NCBI GenBank assembly: GCA_024742835.1
Contig: JANSXS010000001.1
Span: forward strand, 124,001-188,000
Length of the DNA: 64,000 bases
Direction: 5' to 3'
Source of the DNA: Paracoccaceae bacterium
GTDB lineage: Bacteria > Pseudomonadota > Alphaproteobacteria > Rhodobacterales > Rhodobacteraceae
This document shows, piece after piece, positions 32,518 to 42,513 of this stretch. Within the stretch, counting starts at the first letter, position 1. Every line of letters starts with the position of its first letter. Both the position numbers and the translations under genes were made by a program. The notes under the pieces were generated by a model that made no database searches, was not told where the DNA came from, and saw only the letters and a list, made by a program, of their open reading frames with translations.

Positions 32518-34230
32518 ATGGTAAAGATGACACGAGCGGAATACGCGGCGATGTTCGGCCCGACCACCGGCGACATGATCCGGCTGGGCGATACCGAGCT
32601 TTGGGCCGAGATCGAACATGATTTCACCCATTATGGCGATGAATGCCTGCATGGCGGCGGCAAGACCCTGCGCGACGGGCTTGGGCTGGCCGTTGGCGTG
32701 ACAAGTGCGGGCGGGTCGCTCGACATGCTGATTTGTAATGTCGTGGTGATCGACGCGGTGGCAGGCATCGTCAAGGGCGATATCGGCATCAAGGATGGCA
32801 AGATCGTCGCCATCGGCAAGGCGGGCAATCCGGCCACGATGGACGGCGTCGATCCGCGCCTGATCGTGGGCGCGGGCACCACGGTGCGCGACGCCGAGGG
32901 CATGATCGCCACGGCGGGCGCTATTGACGTGCATGTGCATTTCGACAGCGCGCAATTGGTGGATCATGCGATTTCATCGGGGATCACCACGATGCTTGGC
33001 GGCTCTTTGGGGCCGATCACTGTGGGTATTGACTGTGGCGGGGTATTCAACACCGGCAAGATGCTTCAGGCGGCCGAACACTGGCCGATGAATTTCGGGT
33101 TTCTGGGGCGCGGCAACGCGCATGAACCCGCCGCGATGCACGAGCAGATCGAAAACGGCTGTCTGGGGCTGAAGATCCACGAGGATTGGGGCTCCATGCC
33201 TGCCGCGATTGATGCCTGCCTGACCGTGGCGGACGAGCTGGATTTCCAGGTGCAGATCCACACCGACACGCTGAACGAAAGCGGGTTTGTCGAGGATACG
33301 CTGGGCGCCATCGGGGATCGTACGATTCATATGTACCACACCGAGGGTGCTGGCGGCGGGCACGCCCCCGACATCATCACCGTGGCGGGAAAGGCGAACT
33401 GCCTGCCGTCTTCGACCAATCCCACGAACCCCTTTACCGTCAACACCTTCGACGAACATCTCGACATGACGATGGTGTGTCATCACCTCAACCCGTCGAT
33501 CCCCGAGGACGTGGCCTTTGCCGAAAGCCGTATCCGCGCGCAGACCATCGCCGCAGAGGACGTGCTGCACGATATCGGCGCGATCTCGATGCTGGGGTCT
33601 GACAGTCAGGGGATGGGCCGTATCCACGAGGTCATCACCCGCACGTGGCAGCTTGCCTCCAAGATGCGGGTGCAGCGGGGGCGCCTGCCCGATGAAACCG
33701 CCGCGAAGGGCGACAACCTGCGCATCAAGCGGTTCATCGCAAAGTATACGATCAACGCGGCGCGGTCTTTCGGGATCGCCGAACATATCGGCTCGCTGGA
33801 GCCGGGCAAGATGGCCGATATCGTGCTGTGGAAGCCCGGCTATTTCGGCATCAAGCCCGAACTGGTGGTCAAGGGCGGATTCATCGCCCATGGCGCGATG
33901 GGTGACAGCGCCGCGTCGCTTATGACCTGCGAGCCGCTTCTCATGCGCCCGCAATGGGGCTCTTTCGGCAAGGCCGCGCCAGCCTGTGGCGCGTGTTTCG
34001 TGAATCCGCGCGCCATTGATGGCGGCCTGTCGGTCAGGCTGGGCCTGACCAAGCAGCTTTTACCGGCGCAGGGCACGCGCACGCTGCGCAAATCCGACAT
34101 GTTCCTCAATGACGCCTGTCCCGACATCACCGTGGATCCCGCCACCTTCGAAGTGTTCGTGGATGGCGAATTGGCCACCTGCGAACCGGCGCATGAATTG
34201 CCCCTGACACAAAGGTACATGCTGCGATGA
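32518..34230 (+). CDS. ureC: Urease catalytic alpha subunit UreC (divergent type)
   Basis: A 570-residue amidohydrolase that splits urea at a two-nickel site. Kept: HVHF (two nickel His), GLKIHEDWG with the carbamylated Lys, [34 protein letters not shown] (flap Cys-His), SRIR (Arg) and GSDSQGMGR (Asp). Different from typical enterobacterial UreC: HVHFDSAQ for [22 protein letters not shown] for the GTGPAAGTHATT segment, and many C-terminal changes. Activity as urease is likely, but a shifted substrate range cannot be excluded. It overlaps ureG by four bases. Confidence 0.93.
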   Translation: MVKMTRAEYAAMFGPTTGDMIRLGDTELWAEIEHDFTHYGDECLHGGGKTLRDGLGLAVGVTSAGGSLDMLICNVVVIDAVAGIVKGDIGIKDGKIVAIGKAGNPATMDGVDPRLIVGAGTTVRDAEGMIATAGAIDVHVHFDSAQLVDHAISSGITTMLGGSLGPITVGIDCGGVFNTGKMLQAAEHWPMNFGFLGRGNAHEPAAMHEQIENGCLGLKIHEDWGSMPAAIDACLTVADELDFQVQIHTDTLNESGFVEDTLGAIGDRTIHMYHTEGAGGGHAPDIITVAGKANCLPSSTNPTNPFTVNTFDEHLDMTMVCHHLNPSIPEDVAFAESRIRAQTIAAEDVLHDIGAISMLGSDSQGMGRIHEVITRTWQLASKMRVQRGRLPDETAAKGDNLRIKRFIAKYTINAARSFGIAEHIGSLEPGKMADIVLWKPGYFGIKPELVVKGGFIAHGAMGDSAASLMTCEPLLMRPQWGSFGKAAPACGACFVNPRAIDGGLSVRLGLTKQLLPAQGTRTLRKSDMFLNDACPDITVDPATFEVFVDGELATCEPAHELPLTQRYMLR

Positions 34231-34886
34231 CCCAGTTCATTCCCCTGTCCAAAAGCGATGCGCCGGGGCCGGCGCGTATTGGTATCGGCGGGCCTGTCGG
34301 GTCCGGCAAGACGGCGCTGATCGAGGCGATGATGCCGGTCTTCAAGGCGCGCGGAATAGAGGTGGCCGTGGTCACCAACGATCTTGTCACAAAGGAGGAC
34401 GCGCGCCGCTTGCAAGCAGGCGGGCTGATCGACCCCGAACGCGTCTCTGCGGTCGAGGCGGGCGCCTGTCCGCATACTGTCATCCGCGAGGATCCGACGC
34501 TCAACATCGCCGCCGCCGACGATCTGGAAGCGCGGTTTCCGGGGCTTGACCTGATCCTGATCGAGTCGGGTGGCGACAACCTTGCCTCCACCTTCTCGCT
34601 GGATCTGGTGGATTGGTGGATGTTTGTCATCGACGTTGGGCAGGGTGACGACATCCCGCGCAAACGCGGCCCCGGCATCCTGCAAAGCGATCTGTTGGTG
34701 ATCAACAAGCTGGATCTGGCCCCGCATGTCTTTGTCGATGCGGATGCTATACTGGCCGAGGCGCGCCAGATCCGGGCCGCATCGCCGGTGATCGGGTGCC
34801 GCTGCAAGGGCGCGCTTATCGAGGGCGTGGACGAGATCGTCGACATGCTGGCGCGCGACCTGCTGTTTCAGGGGGCCGCGTCGTGA
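34227..34886 (+). CDS. ureG: Urease accessory GTPase UreG
   Basis: A 219-residue SIMIBI GTPase driving nickel insertion. P-loop [17 protein letters not shown] (about residues 18-34), [17 protein letters not shown], the metal-binding Cys-Pro-His in [28 protein letters not shown], and the base-specific [12 protein letters not shown]. The N-terminal extension is short and lacks a His-rich tract. ATG 34227 overlaps the ureC stop; the UreG stop overlaps ureD (GTGA). Confidence 0.95.
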   Translation: MTQFIPLSKSDAPGPARIGIGGPVGSGKTALIEAMMPVFKARGIEVAVVTNDLVTKEDARRLQAGGLIDPERVSAVEAGACPHTVIREDPTLNIAAADDLEARFPGLDLILIESGGDNLASTFSLDLVDWWMFVIDVGQGDDIPRKRGPGILQSDLLVINKLDLAPHVFVDADAILAEARQIRAASPVIGCRCKGALIEGVDEIVDMLARDLLFQGAAS

Positions 34887-35713
34887 CCGTGCTTGGCGAC
34901 ATGGTGCTTGGTGTGCAATCCGTCGCCGCCCGATTGCAGTTCCGTGCGTTGGGCGGTCGGACCCATCTGGCGCGGCAGTTCACGCCGCATCCGTTCCATA
35001 TCACGCGGCCCTTCCATCATCCGGGCGATGCGGGCGGCATGGCCACTTTGTACCTGCAATCCTCGTCGGGCGGGGTCTATTCCGGTGACGACCTGTCGCT
35101 GGATATCACGGTCGAGGCCGGGGCGCGGGCGCATGTTACTACGCAGGCATCCACCATCGTGCATGACGCGCGCGGGCGGCAGGGCGTGGCGCAGACCGTG
35201 ACGTTGACCCTGGCGCAGGGCGCGCGGCTGGATTACCTGCCCGATCCCGCGATCCTGATGAGCGGCGCGAAACTGCGCAATCGGGTCACGCTGCATCTGG
35301 GCGACGGGGCGCAGGCGATCCTTGGGGATGCGCAGTTGGCGCATGATCCCGATGGGGATGGTCGCCCCTTTGCTTGGCTTGAGAACGAGATCGAGATCAT
35401 CGGCCCCGAGGGGACGCGCCTGCTGGATCGGTTCGATCTGGCGGGCGCGGACTGGCCCGCGCGCACCGGCGGCTTTGCCTGTTCGGGGATGATGATCGTG
35501 GCCGGTGGGGCGGATGCGGGCGCAGCCATGCACCACGCGGCGGAGGCCGTTCCTCAAACCTATGCCGGTCTGTCCGTTTTCAACGACCGCGATATCGCCC
35601 TGATCCGCTTTCTCGCCTCTGATGGCGCGGCGCTGTCGCGGGCGATGGCCGCCACCTGGCGCGCCGCCGCCACCGCGCTTGACGGCCAGCCACCAGCCGC
35701 GCGCCGCAAATGA
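34883..35713 (+). CDS. ureD: Urease accessory protein UreD
   Basis: A 276-residue scaffold protein that binds apourease and offers a path for nickel. Conserved parts: [59 protein letters not shown] and [18 protein letters not shown]. The start is GTG 34883, overlapping the ureG stop (GTGA). It closes the urease part; amiE starts 48 bases on, so the amidase probably shares the transcript. Having ureD last rather than first is unusual. Confidence 0.92.
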   Translation: MTVLGDMVLGVQSVAARLQFRALGGRTHLARQFTPHPFHITRPFHHPGDAGGMATLYLQSSSGGVYSGDDLSLDITVEAGARAHVTTQASTIVHDARGRQGVAQTVTLTLAQGARLDYLPDPAILMSGAKLRNRVTLHLGDGAQAILGDAQLAHDPDGDGRPFAWLENEIEIIGPEGTRLLDRFDLAGADWPARTGGFACSGMMIVAGGADAGAAMHHAAEAVPQTYAGLSVFNDRDIALIRFLASDGAALSRAMAATWRAAATALDGQPPAARRK

Positions 35714-35761
35714 GCAAACCCGCCACCCATTCCATTCCTGCAATCAAAAGGACAAGACCAC

Positions 35762-36805
35762 ATGCATCACGGTGATATCGGAAGCAGCCACGATTCAGTC
35801 GGAGTCGCGGTCGTGAACTACAAGATGCCTCGCCTGCATACAAAGGCCGAGGTGATCGAGAATTGTCACAAGATCGCGGACATGCTCAAGGGCATGAAAC
35901 GCGGTCTGCCGGGCATGGATCTGGTGATCTTCCCGGAATATTCGTCTCACGGCGTCATGTATGACGAAACCGAGATGTACGAAACCGCCTCGTCCATCCC
36001 CGGCGAGGAGACGGCCATTTTCGCCGAAGCCTGCATCGCGGCGGATGTCTGGGGTGTGTTTTCGCTGACCGGCGAGCGGCACGAGGACCACCCCAACAAG
36101 GCCCCCTACAACACGCTCATCCTGATGAACAACAAGGGTGAGATCGTACAGAAATACCGCAAGATCATGCCCTGGGTGCCGATCGAGGGCTGGTATCCCG
36201 GCAACTGCACCTATGTCAGCGAAGGCCCCAAGGGGATGAAGATCTCGCTGATCATCTGCGATGACGGCAACTACCCCGAGATCTGGCGCGATTGCGCGAT
36301 GAAGGGCGCGGAACTGATCGTGCGCTGTCAGGGTTACATGTACCCCGCCAAGGAACAGCAGAGCACCATGGCCAAGGCGATGGCCTGGGCCAATAACAGC
36401 TATGTCGCGGTGTCGAACGCCACCGGCTTTGACGGCGTGTTCAGCTTTTTTGGCCATTCCACCATCTGCGGCTTTGACGGGCGCACACTGGGTGAATGCG
36501 GCACCGAGGAAATGGGCATTCAATATGCGCCCCTGTCGGTTTCCGCGATCCGCGAGGCGCGGCGTACGATGCAATCCAACAACCATCTCTTCAAGCTGGT
36601 GCATCGGGGCTACACGGGGATGCTTGCATCCGGCGATGGCGACAAGGGCACCGCCGAGATGCCCTATGATTTCTACCGCAAATGGGTCGAAGACCCCGAA
36701 GGCACGCGCGAGATGGTCGAGGCGATGACCCGGCCCACCGTGGGCACCGAGGAATGCCCGATGGATGGCCTGCCCAACGAGAAGACCAAGGAAACGCACC
36801 GCTAG
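35762..36805 (+). CDS. amiE: Aliphatic amidase AmiE
   Basis: A 347-residue nitrilase-superfamily enzyme that converts short amides (acetamide, propionamide, formamide to varying degree) into the acid and ammonia. The catalytic triad is at the standard positions: Glu59 in VIFPEYSS, Lys134 in KYRKIMPW, Cys166 in [15 protein letters not shown]. The N-terminus [20 protein letters not shown] is diagnostic for AmiE rather than formamidase AmiF. Full length, no changes noticed. ATG 35762 follows AAAAGGACAAGACCAC. It lies behind ureD and before a hairpin. Confidence 0.96.
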   Translation: MHHGDIGSSHDSVGVAVVNYKMPRLHTKAEVIENCHKIADMLKGMKRGLPGMDLVIFPEYSSHGVMYDETEMYETASSIPGEETAIFAEACIAADVWGVFSLTGERHEDHPNKAPYNTLILMNNKGEIVQKYRKIMPWVPIEGWYPGNCTYVSEGPKGMKISLIICDDGNYPEIWRDCAMKGAELIVRCQGYMYPAKEQQSTMAKAMAWANNSYVAVSNATGFDGVFSFFGHSTICGFDGRTLGECGTEEMGIQYAPLSVSAIREARRTMQSNNHLFKLVHRGYTGMLASGDGDKGTAEMPYDFYRKWVEDPEGTREMVEAMTRPTVGTEECPMDGLPNEKTKETHR

Positions 36806-36815
36806 GCGACACTTT

Positions 36816-36843
36816 GGCCGGCGGGGTCTCCGCCGGCCGTTTC
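36816..36843 (+). terminator. Hairpin after amiE
   Basis: GGCCGGCGG (36816-36824) pairs perfectly with CCGCCGGCC (36830-36838) around GGTCT; GTTTC follows. The T-run is short, so it may act as a partial terminator or an mRNA 3'-end stabiliser between amiE and the downstream ATPase gene. Confidence 0.5.
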
Positions 36844-36858
36844 ATTGATGGAAACGCC

Positions 36859-37656
36859 ATGTCACTCGACTCCTATCGCCTTGACCGCGAACCCGCCTAT
36901 TATCCAAGCGCCGATGAGATCGCCCTTTACGAGGCGGCGTATCAGATGCGCTTGCCCGTCATGCTCAAAGGGCCGACGGGATGCGGCAAGACCCGCTTCG
37001 TCGAACATATGGCGTGGAAACTGGGCAAGCCGCTGATAACCGTGGCCTGTCACGAGGATATGACCGCTTCTGACTTCGTGGGCCGCTACCTGTTGGGGCC
37101 GGATGGCACCTATTGGCAGGACGGGCCGCTGACCCGCGCGGTGCGCGAGGGCGGCATCTGTTATCTTGACGAGATCGTCGAGGCGCGACAGGACACCACT
37201 GTCATCATCCACGCGCTGACCGATGACCGCCGCATCCTGCCCTTGGAAAAAAAGGGAGAGCTGGTTCACGCGCATCCCGATTTCCAGTTGGTGATCTCTT
37301 ACAACCCCGGCTACCAAAGCGTGCTCAAGGATCTCAAGGAATCCACCAAGCAGCGGTTCTGTGCGCTGGATTTCGATTACCCCGCAGCCCCCATCGAGGC
37401 GGGGATCGTTGCGTCCGAGGCTGGTCTGAACCGGCAAGATGCCGAGCGGCTGATCAAGATCGCGGGCAAAAGCCGCAATCTGCGCGGCAAGGGTCTGGAC
37501 GAGGGAGCATCGACCCGGATGCTGATTCATGCCGGGCGGCTGATGGCCGCCGGGCTTCCCATTGCCGAGGCGTGTCAGTTCGCGCTGATCACGCCCATCA
37601 CCGACGATCCCGAGATACGGTCCACCCTGCGGGCGGCTGTCGATGCCTGTCTTTGA
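36859..37656 (+). CDS. MoxR-type AAA+ ATPase of the NorQ/CbbQ/NirQ group
   Basis: A 265-residue AAA+ protein: Walker [16 protein letters not shown] (about residues 34-48), Walker [16 protein letters not shown], the sensor-like [15 protein letters not shown] and arginine-finger region [16 protein letters not shown]. The family works with vWA-domain partners to activate metalloenzymes (Rubisco for CbbQO, nitric oxide reductase for NorQD). Its partner here overlaps by 14 bases. In the amide locus it may serve the amidase, urease or dimethylformamidase, comparable in position to AmiB of Pseudomonas; inference only. ATG 36859 chosen; upstream frame lies in amiE. Confidence 0.9.
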   Translation: MSLDSYRLDREPAYYPSADEIALYEAAYQMRLPVMLKGPTGCGKTRFVEHMAWKLGKPLITVACHEDMTASDFVGRYLLGPDGTYWQDGPLTRAVREGGICYLDEIVEARQDTTVIIHALTDDRRILPLEKKGELVHAHPDFQLVISYNPGYQSVLKDLKESTKQRFCALDFDYPAAPIEAGIVASEAGLNRQDAERLIKIAGKSRNLRGKGLDEGASTRMLIHAGRLMAAGLPIAEACQFALITPITDDPEIRSTLRAAVDACL

Positions 37657-39877
37657 CCGGACCCTGCCCGAAGACCTGTCACCGGCCTTGCGCCGGGCTT
37701 TTGTCGGCCCGGATCGCGACGCTTTTGTGCAAGCCCGTGACCGGCTGAACGGGGCTGGCTATGGTGCGGGAATCGGGCGCGCCTTCACGTCGGCGGCCCC
37801 GCGTGTCGCGGCCCATGCCGGGCCGGACGAGGCGATTGCGCTGGCCGGTGATGCCTCGCGCCTTGCGATCAAGGCCCGGCCGCGTGTCGCCGCCGCCTAT
37901 CTGGATCTGTGCCCGGTCATCGCTCTCAAGCTGGACGACGCCACCCGGTTCCGGCAGTGGCGCGGGGTGATCGGCCGCGTGTTGGCACAAAGCCCGGCGG
38001 CGGCCGGGGTGCTGGTGGCAGGCGGTCAGACATTGCTGGACCGGCTGGGTCTGGACCCTTTCGCGGCGTGGGTGGAAACCGGGCTGCGCCTGTCTGGCGG
38101 GGAGAACCGGCTTGCGCTGGCCTATTTCCGGCTTGAAACACCCGAGTCGCGGCGGATTTTGGCGCGCCATGCGGGCGACGTGACCTTTCCTGCGCTGGAA
38201 TCGGGGCTGAGAGCCTTTTACACCGCGCTTTGGGGTCATGCCCCGGCCCTGCGCGAAGCAGGCACGGAGACGGCCCAAGGCCCGGTGCGGCGCACCACCT
38301 TTTCCAACGGTCTCATTCTGATGCCTTCGGCCTTTGCGGGGTTTCGCGGGCAGGAAGCACAGCTTTACCGCGCCGCCATCGCCCATGTGGGCGCGCATCA
38401 CGCCCATGGCGGGGCGCGTTTTCCGGTCGGCCAACTGAAACCCATGCAGATCGCCGTCATCTCGTTGATCGAGGATGCCCGAGTCGAGACGCTGGCCATG
38501 CGCGACATGCCGGGGCTGCTCCGCCTGTGGGCCCCGTTTCACACCGCGCGGCCCGATGGGCTGGCCACCGCACAGGCGCTGTTCGCCGGTCTTGCGCGCG
38601 GCTTGATCGACCCGGATTTCTGCCCGGCGCATGGCTGGGTGCGCAAGGGGGTCGAGATGTTTCAGGCGGCTGCCCCGCGTCTGGAGGATCCCGCGATTTC
38701 GCGTGAGATCGGCAATATTCTGGGCAATGATCTGGGCCAGATCCGGGTGCAGTTCGATCCGCTGAGCTATGTGGTGCAACCGGCCTATCGGGATGACAAT
38801 CTGGGCCTTTGGGACTTGCCGGATGATCCCGAAAGCGCCGCAGCGCCGCAGTCGTTTGACATCGACACCGCCGACGCGCGGCAAAGTGAGCTGACCGACG
38901 CGCCGCAAGATCAAAAGCACGAGCAGACCAGCCCGGACCAGATCGAGCCGGTGCGGCTGATGGCGGCTGATCCCGAGGCCGGGCGCAAGCTGATCAGCCT
39001 GCCGGAATACGATTATCACGCAGGCATCGAGCGCGACGATTGGGTGCAGGTGACGGCCCATGACCCGGTCTCCGGCGCGCCCGGCTTCTGGGAGGCGCTT
39101 CGCGCGCGCCATGACACCACGATCACGCGTCTTCAAACGGTGATCGCCGCCAGCCAGGCAGGCACGCGCCGCCGCCTGAAACGTCAGGCCGAGGGCGAGG
39201 CGCTGGATCTGGATGCCACGCTGGATGCCGCCATTGCGGTGCGGGCGAATCGCCAGCCCGATCCGAATGTCTATGCGCGCATCCAGCCGCCTGCGCGGTC
39301 CATCGCGGTGCATCTGATACTGGATATCTCGCAATCCACCGCCGATTCCGCCGGTCCGGGCCTGAGCATTCTGGATATGGAACGCGATGCCGCGGGTATT
39401 CTGGCCGGCACGATGTGCGGTCTGGGGGATGATCTTGCGATGTCCGCTTTCAGCTCGTGCGGGCGGCATGATGTGCGCGTGATCCCGGTCAAGGCGTTCG
39501 GCGCACCGCTGACCGAGGCGACAGGCGCGGCCCTTGCGGGCCTGCGCCCGGCCTATTCTACCCGGATCGGCGCGGCGTTGCGCTTTGCGGCGGACAGTCT
39601 GGAACAGGTCTCGCGCCATCGCAGGTTTGTGCTTTTGGTCACTGACGGTGCGCCGTCGGACATCGACGTGTCCGATCCCGAGTATCTGGTTGCCGATGCG
39701 CGCCGCGCGGTACAGCGGATGCGTGCGCGCGGGATCGACGCGCTGTGCGTGTCGCTGGGCCAGGACGAGGGGCAGCGCCAGACCGAGATTTTCGGGCGCA
39801 AATCCTGTCTGCGGATAAGCGATGTCGCGACATTGCCGGGCAAGCTGTCGGCGTTTTACCTGCGGATGACACGATGA
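37643..39877 (+). CDS. NorD/CbbO-type von Willebrand factor A domain protein
   Basis: A 744-residue cytoplasmic protein. The N-terminal about 500 residues are helical and characteristic of NorD/CbbO partners. The C-terminal vWA domain (about 550-740) has an intact [17 protein letters not shown] (DxSxS), a Thr/Ser in [12 protein letters not shown] region, and [12 protein letters not shown]. It overlaps the AAA+ gene by 14 bases, as in norQ-norD and cbbQ-cbbO. Presumably remodels a client enzyme with the ATPase. The client is not identifiable; no nor or cbb genes lie nearby. Confidence 0.88.
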   Translation: MPVFDRTLPEDLSPALRRAFVGPDRDAFVQARDRLNGAGYGAGIGRAFTSAAPRVAAHAGPDEAIALAGDASRLAIKARPRVAAAYLDLCPVIALKLDDATRFRQWRGVIGRVLAQSPAAAGVLVAGGQTLLDRLGLDPFAAWVETGLRLSGGENRLALAYFRLETPESRRILARHAGDVTFPALESGLRAFYTALWGHAPALREAGTETAQGPVRRTTFSNGLILMPSAFAGFRGQEAQLYRAAIAHVGAHHAHGGARFPVGQLKPMQIAVISLIEDARVETLAMRDMPGLLRLWAPFHTARPDGLATAQALFAGLARGLIDPDFCPAHGWVRKGVEMFQAAAPRLEDPAISREIGNILGNDLGQIRVQFDPLSYVVQPAYRDDNLGLWDLPDDPESAAAPQSFDIDTADARQSELTDAPQDQKHEQTSPDQIEPVRLMAADPEAGRKLISLPEYDYHAGIERDDWVQVTAHDPVSGAPGFWEALRARHDTTITRLQTVIAASQAGTRRRLKRQAEGEALDLDATLDAAIAVRANRQPDPNVYARIQPPARSIAVHLILDISQSTADSAGPGLSILDMERDAAGILAGTMCGLGDDLAMSAFSSCGRHDVRVIPVKAFGAPLTEATGAALAGLRPAYSTRIGAALRFAADSLEQVSRHRRFVLLVTDGAPSDIDVSDPEYLVADARRAVQRMRARGIDALCVSLGQDEGQRQTEIFGRKSCLRISDVATLPGKLSAFYLRMTR

Positions 39878-40251
39878 GTATTGTGGGCTTTTCCCCGTTT
39901 CGAATGCGCGGCGCGAATGACCGCCGTACCAGCGCGAATGGCCGCTGTGAAAGCAACGTGGATCTTTGCGTGTCACCCCGGACAGAGAATCACCTGACCC
40001 AGAGAAAGGAGAGCCGTTATCACGCGCATAAATTCAGTCTGATTTAATCCAGTAACCGCCTGTTTTTTGTACATTGTTATCGAAATTGAAGCGGCTCTTC
40101 GGGGCAGGGATACCTGTGTCTGAAAAATAACCTTTAGGAAAAAAATATTCCCCTTATTACTTGACGCATTGGTAAAGTGGTTGCCAAGATTTGGGCAGTG
40201 AACCGGAAAACAAACCCGCGGAAACATGAAAACCCAACGAGAGGAAGAACA
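39878..40251 (+). other. 374-base gene-poor region with the transporter promoter
   Basis: No convincing gene. A 57-codon frame starting at 39874 (ATGA overlap with the vWA gene) is open to 40047, but it has no recognisable features. From about 40060 the sequence becomes AT-rich (for example AATAACC...TTATT around 40123-40158), contrasting with the GC-rich surroundings, and leads into the sigma-54 promoter. No clear terminator for the upstream operon was found; CAGG-GATA-CCTG near 40103 is a short stem only. Confidence 0.5.
40169..40185 (+). promoter_or_regulatory. Sigma-54 promoter upstream of the amide/urea transporter
   Basis: TTGGTAAAGTGGTTGCC contains TGG (40170-40172) and TTGC (40181-40184) with exactly the consensus spacing (TGGCACG-4-TTGC) and GG-N10-GC. 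It would start RNA near 40196, giving a 56-base leader to ATG 40252. It predicts NtrC/RpoN-dependent, nitrogen-limited expression of the transporter and dimethylformamidase operon. The same bases form a stem (TTGGTAA/TTGCCAA). Confidence 0.6.
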
Positions 40252-41556
40252 ATGAAATATACCAGACGGAATTTCCTGAAGACCTCGGCCATGGCGGGTG
40301 CGCTTGCTGCACCGGGCATCTGGATTCCCCAATCGCGCGGCGCATGGGGTGCAACATTGACAGAAGGCGAGCCGATCAAGGTTGGTGTGCTGTTTTCGCT
40401 GACGGGCGGTCTGGCCGTGCCGGAAGAAGATTCGACGCTGGTCATGCAATACGCCATCGACGAGATCAACGCGGCGGGCGGCATCGCCGGATCGCCGATC
40501 GAGCCTGTCATCATCGACGCCAAGTCGGATTTCAGTGTTTATTCGGAAAAGGCGCGCGAACTGATCCTGCGCGACCGGGTGATCTCGATCTTCGGCTGCT
40601 ATACGTCGGCCAGCCGCAAGGCCATCCTGCCGATCGTGATGCAGCGTGACAACCTGCTGTTCTACCCGACCTGCTATGAAGGCGCGGAATGCACGCAGAA
40701 CACCGTCTGCACGGGGCCGCTGGCCAACCAGCACTCCAAGGATCTGATCCCCTATATGGTCGAGAATTTCGGCAAGAAGGTTTTCTTTGTCGGCTCCAAC
40801 TATGTCTGGCCGAAAGAGTCGAACAAGAACGCCAAGATCTGGCTGGAAAACGCGGGCGGCGAATTGATGGGCGAGGAATATATCCCGCTGGGCGATTCCG
40901 AATTCGGCCCGGTTCTCAACAAGATCCGCGAAGCACAGCCGGATTTCATCTTCTCGACCGTGGTGGGGGCGTCCGATATCGCGTTCCACCGCCAGTTCAA
41001 ACAGGCTGGATTCGACGCGGAAAAAATGCCGATTGCATCCCTGACCACCGGCGAGATCGAAACAAAGGCGATGGGCGCGGAATACGGGGCAGGGCATTTC
41101 CTTTCGGCGCCGTATTTCATGGCACTGGAAAATCCGACAAACGAGAAATTCGTCGAAGGCTTCCTGTCCAGCCCCTATGGCAAGAACGGCGTCACCCACT
41201 ACAACATGGCCGAGACCTATAATTCGGCTTATGTGTTCAAGGCGGCGATGGAAAAGGCGATTGCCGATCACGGCTTTGACGAGGTCACCTCGGCCCGCGT
41301 GCGCGATGCCTGTGCAGGCATCAAACTGGGCGCGGATGTGTCGCCAGAGGGCGAGACCTGGGTGGATGAAAACAACTTCAACACCTGGCTCGTGCCCAAG
41401 ATCGGCATTTGTCAGTCCGACGGCAGCTTCAAGATCGTGAAGCAGGCCGCAGAGCATGTCGCGCCCGATCCCTACTCGATCTACCCGGATGCCGGCACCT
41501 GCATGGCCAATGGCCTTGTCGCGCCCGACGGCACGGTCCGGACCGACGTCATCTGA
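40252..41556 (+). CDS. Urea/short-chain amide ABC transporter substrate-binding protein (UrtA/FmdD-like)
   Basis: A 434-residue periplasmic protein with a Tat signal (MKYTRRNFLKTSAMAGALAA, RRNFLK motif). The mature protein shows KVGVLFSLTGGLAVPEEDST, IFGCYTSASRKAILPIV, LFYPTCYEGAECTQNT and VFFVGSNYVWPKESN, the pattern shared by UrtA, AmiC and FmdD. Urea, formamide or a related amide is the likely ligand; co-transcription with dimethylformamidase genes favours amides. ATG 40252 follows GAGAGGAAGAAC. First gene of the sigma-54 operon. Confidence 0.92.
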   Translation: MKYTRRNFLKTSAMAGALAAPGIWIPQSRGAWGATLTEGEPIKVGVLFSLTGGLAVPEEDSTLVMQYAIDEINAAGGIAGSPIEPVIIDAKSDFSVYSEKARELILRDRVISIFGCYTSASRKAILPIVMQRDNLLFYPTCYEGAECTQNTVCTGPLANQHSKDLIPYMVENFGKKVFFVGSNYVWPKESNKNAKIWLENAGGELMGEEYIPLGDSEFGPVLNKIREAQPDFIFSTVVGASDIAFHRQFKQAGFDAEKMPIASLTTGEIETKAMGAEYGAGHFLSAPYFMALENPTNEKFVEGFLSSPYGKNGVTHYNMAETYNSAYVFKAAMEKAIADHGFDEVTSARVRDACAGIKLGADVSPEGETWVDENNFNTWLVPKIGICQSDGSFKIVKQAAEHVAPDPYSIYPDAGTCMANGLVAPDGTVRTDVI

Positions 41557-41631
41557 TGCGATCCGTGGTGGCGGCACGTGTCCGCCACCACGCCCGTTAC
41601 GTTCAAAATCACGCCAATTCAGGGGGTCGGG

Positions 41632-42513
41632 ATGGATATCTCGTCTATCGCTTTTGCCAATTCGCTCATTCTCGGGCTCAGTATCGCGAGCATCTTCTTT
41701 GTCGCGGCGCTTGGTCTGACGGTCATCTACGGCACCGCCGGGGTGATCAACATGGCGCATGGTGAATTCATCATGCTGGGCGCGTATACCGTTTATGCGT
41801 TGCAGGCCTTTGCAGGCATTCCATATTTCCTGTGCATCCCGGTGGCCTTCGTCGTGGTGGGTGCCATCGGCTTTGCGATAGAAAAATCCCTCATACGGTA
41901 TTTGTACGACCGCCCGCTTGATACATTGCTGGCCACATGGGGCGTATCGCTGGTGCTGATACAGGGCACGCGGCTGATCTTTGGCAGTGAGCCCAAATAT
42001 GTCGAGATCCCGCAATTCCTGTCGTCGAACATCGAGATCGGCGGGCTGAGCCTGGGTGTGTTCCGGATCTTCATCATCGTTATGGCGCTGCTGCTGGCGG
42101 CCGGGGTCTGGTTCGTTTTCTACAAGACGGATTTCGGCATCAAGATCCGCGCCGTGACCCAGAACCGCGAGATCGCCGCGTCGTTCGGGATCAACTCCGG
42201 GCAGGTCTATTCCTTTACGTTCGCGCTTGGTGCCGGGCTTGCCGGTGTGGCGGGGGCCTTGTTCGGGGCGCTGAACATCGTGCTGCCGACAATGGGCATG
42301 GGCTATGTCGTCGAGGCGTTCCTGACCGTTGTAACCGGCGGCGGTGCCCTGTTGGGAAGTGCGATCGCAAGCCTCGCCATCGGTGAATTGCAGTCGATCT
42401 TCGCGCTCGTCACCAACAGCACCTTTGCGCAATTCCTGATCTTCGTGCTGATCGTCGTGTTCCTGAGATTCCGCCCGCAAGGGCTTATCTCGGCCAGCGG
42501 CAAGCGCCGGTAA
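41632..42513 (+). CDS. Branched-chain-type ABC permease, UrtB/FmdE-like
   Basis: A 293-residue permease of the LivH/UrtB type with about eight membrane segments: FANSLILGLSIASIFFVAAL, LTVIYGTAGVINMAHGEFIM (the LivH signature), VTQNREIAASFGINSGQVYS (cytoplasmic EAA-like loop), and GLAGVAGALFGALNIVLP. ATG 41632 has GGGGGTCGGG upstream; a GTG at 41578 is in frame but would add 18 hydrophilic residues. It directly precedes the second permease with no gap. Confidence 0.9.
   Translation: MDISSIAFANSLILGLSIASIFFVAALGLTVIYGTAGVINMAHGEFIMLGAYTVYALQAFAGIPYFLCIPVAFVVVGAIGFAIEKSLIRYLYDRPLDTLLATWGVSLVLIQGTRLIFGSEPKYVEIPQFLSSNIEIGGLSLGVFRIFIIVMALLLAAGVWFVFYKTDFGIKIRAVTQNREIAASFGINSGQVYSFTFALGAGLAGVAGALFGALNIVLPTMGMGYVVEAFLTVVTGGGALLGSAIASLAIGELQSIFALVTNSTFAQFLIFVLIVVFLRFRPQGLISASGKRR

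Noticed and set aside
37679..39976. 765-codon minus-strand frame opposite the vWA gene
   Set aside because: Shadow of the NorD-like gene; no motifs, Arg/His/Gln-rich.
39874..40047. 57-codon frame overlapping the vWA gene stop (ATGA)
   Set aside because: The overlap is attractive, but there is no ribosome-binding site, no recognisable sequence character and atypical codon use; kept only as a remark.
40170..40194. ANTAR two-hairpin target upstream of the UrtA-like gene
   Set aside because: The stems overlap each other and the promoter itself, so they would not both be in the transcript.
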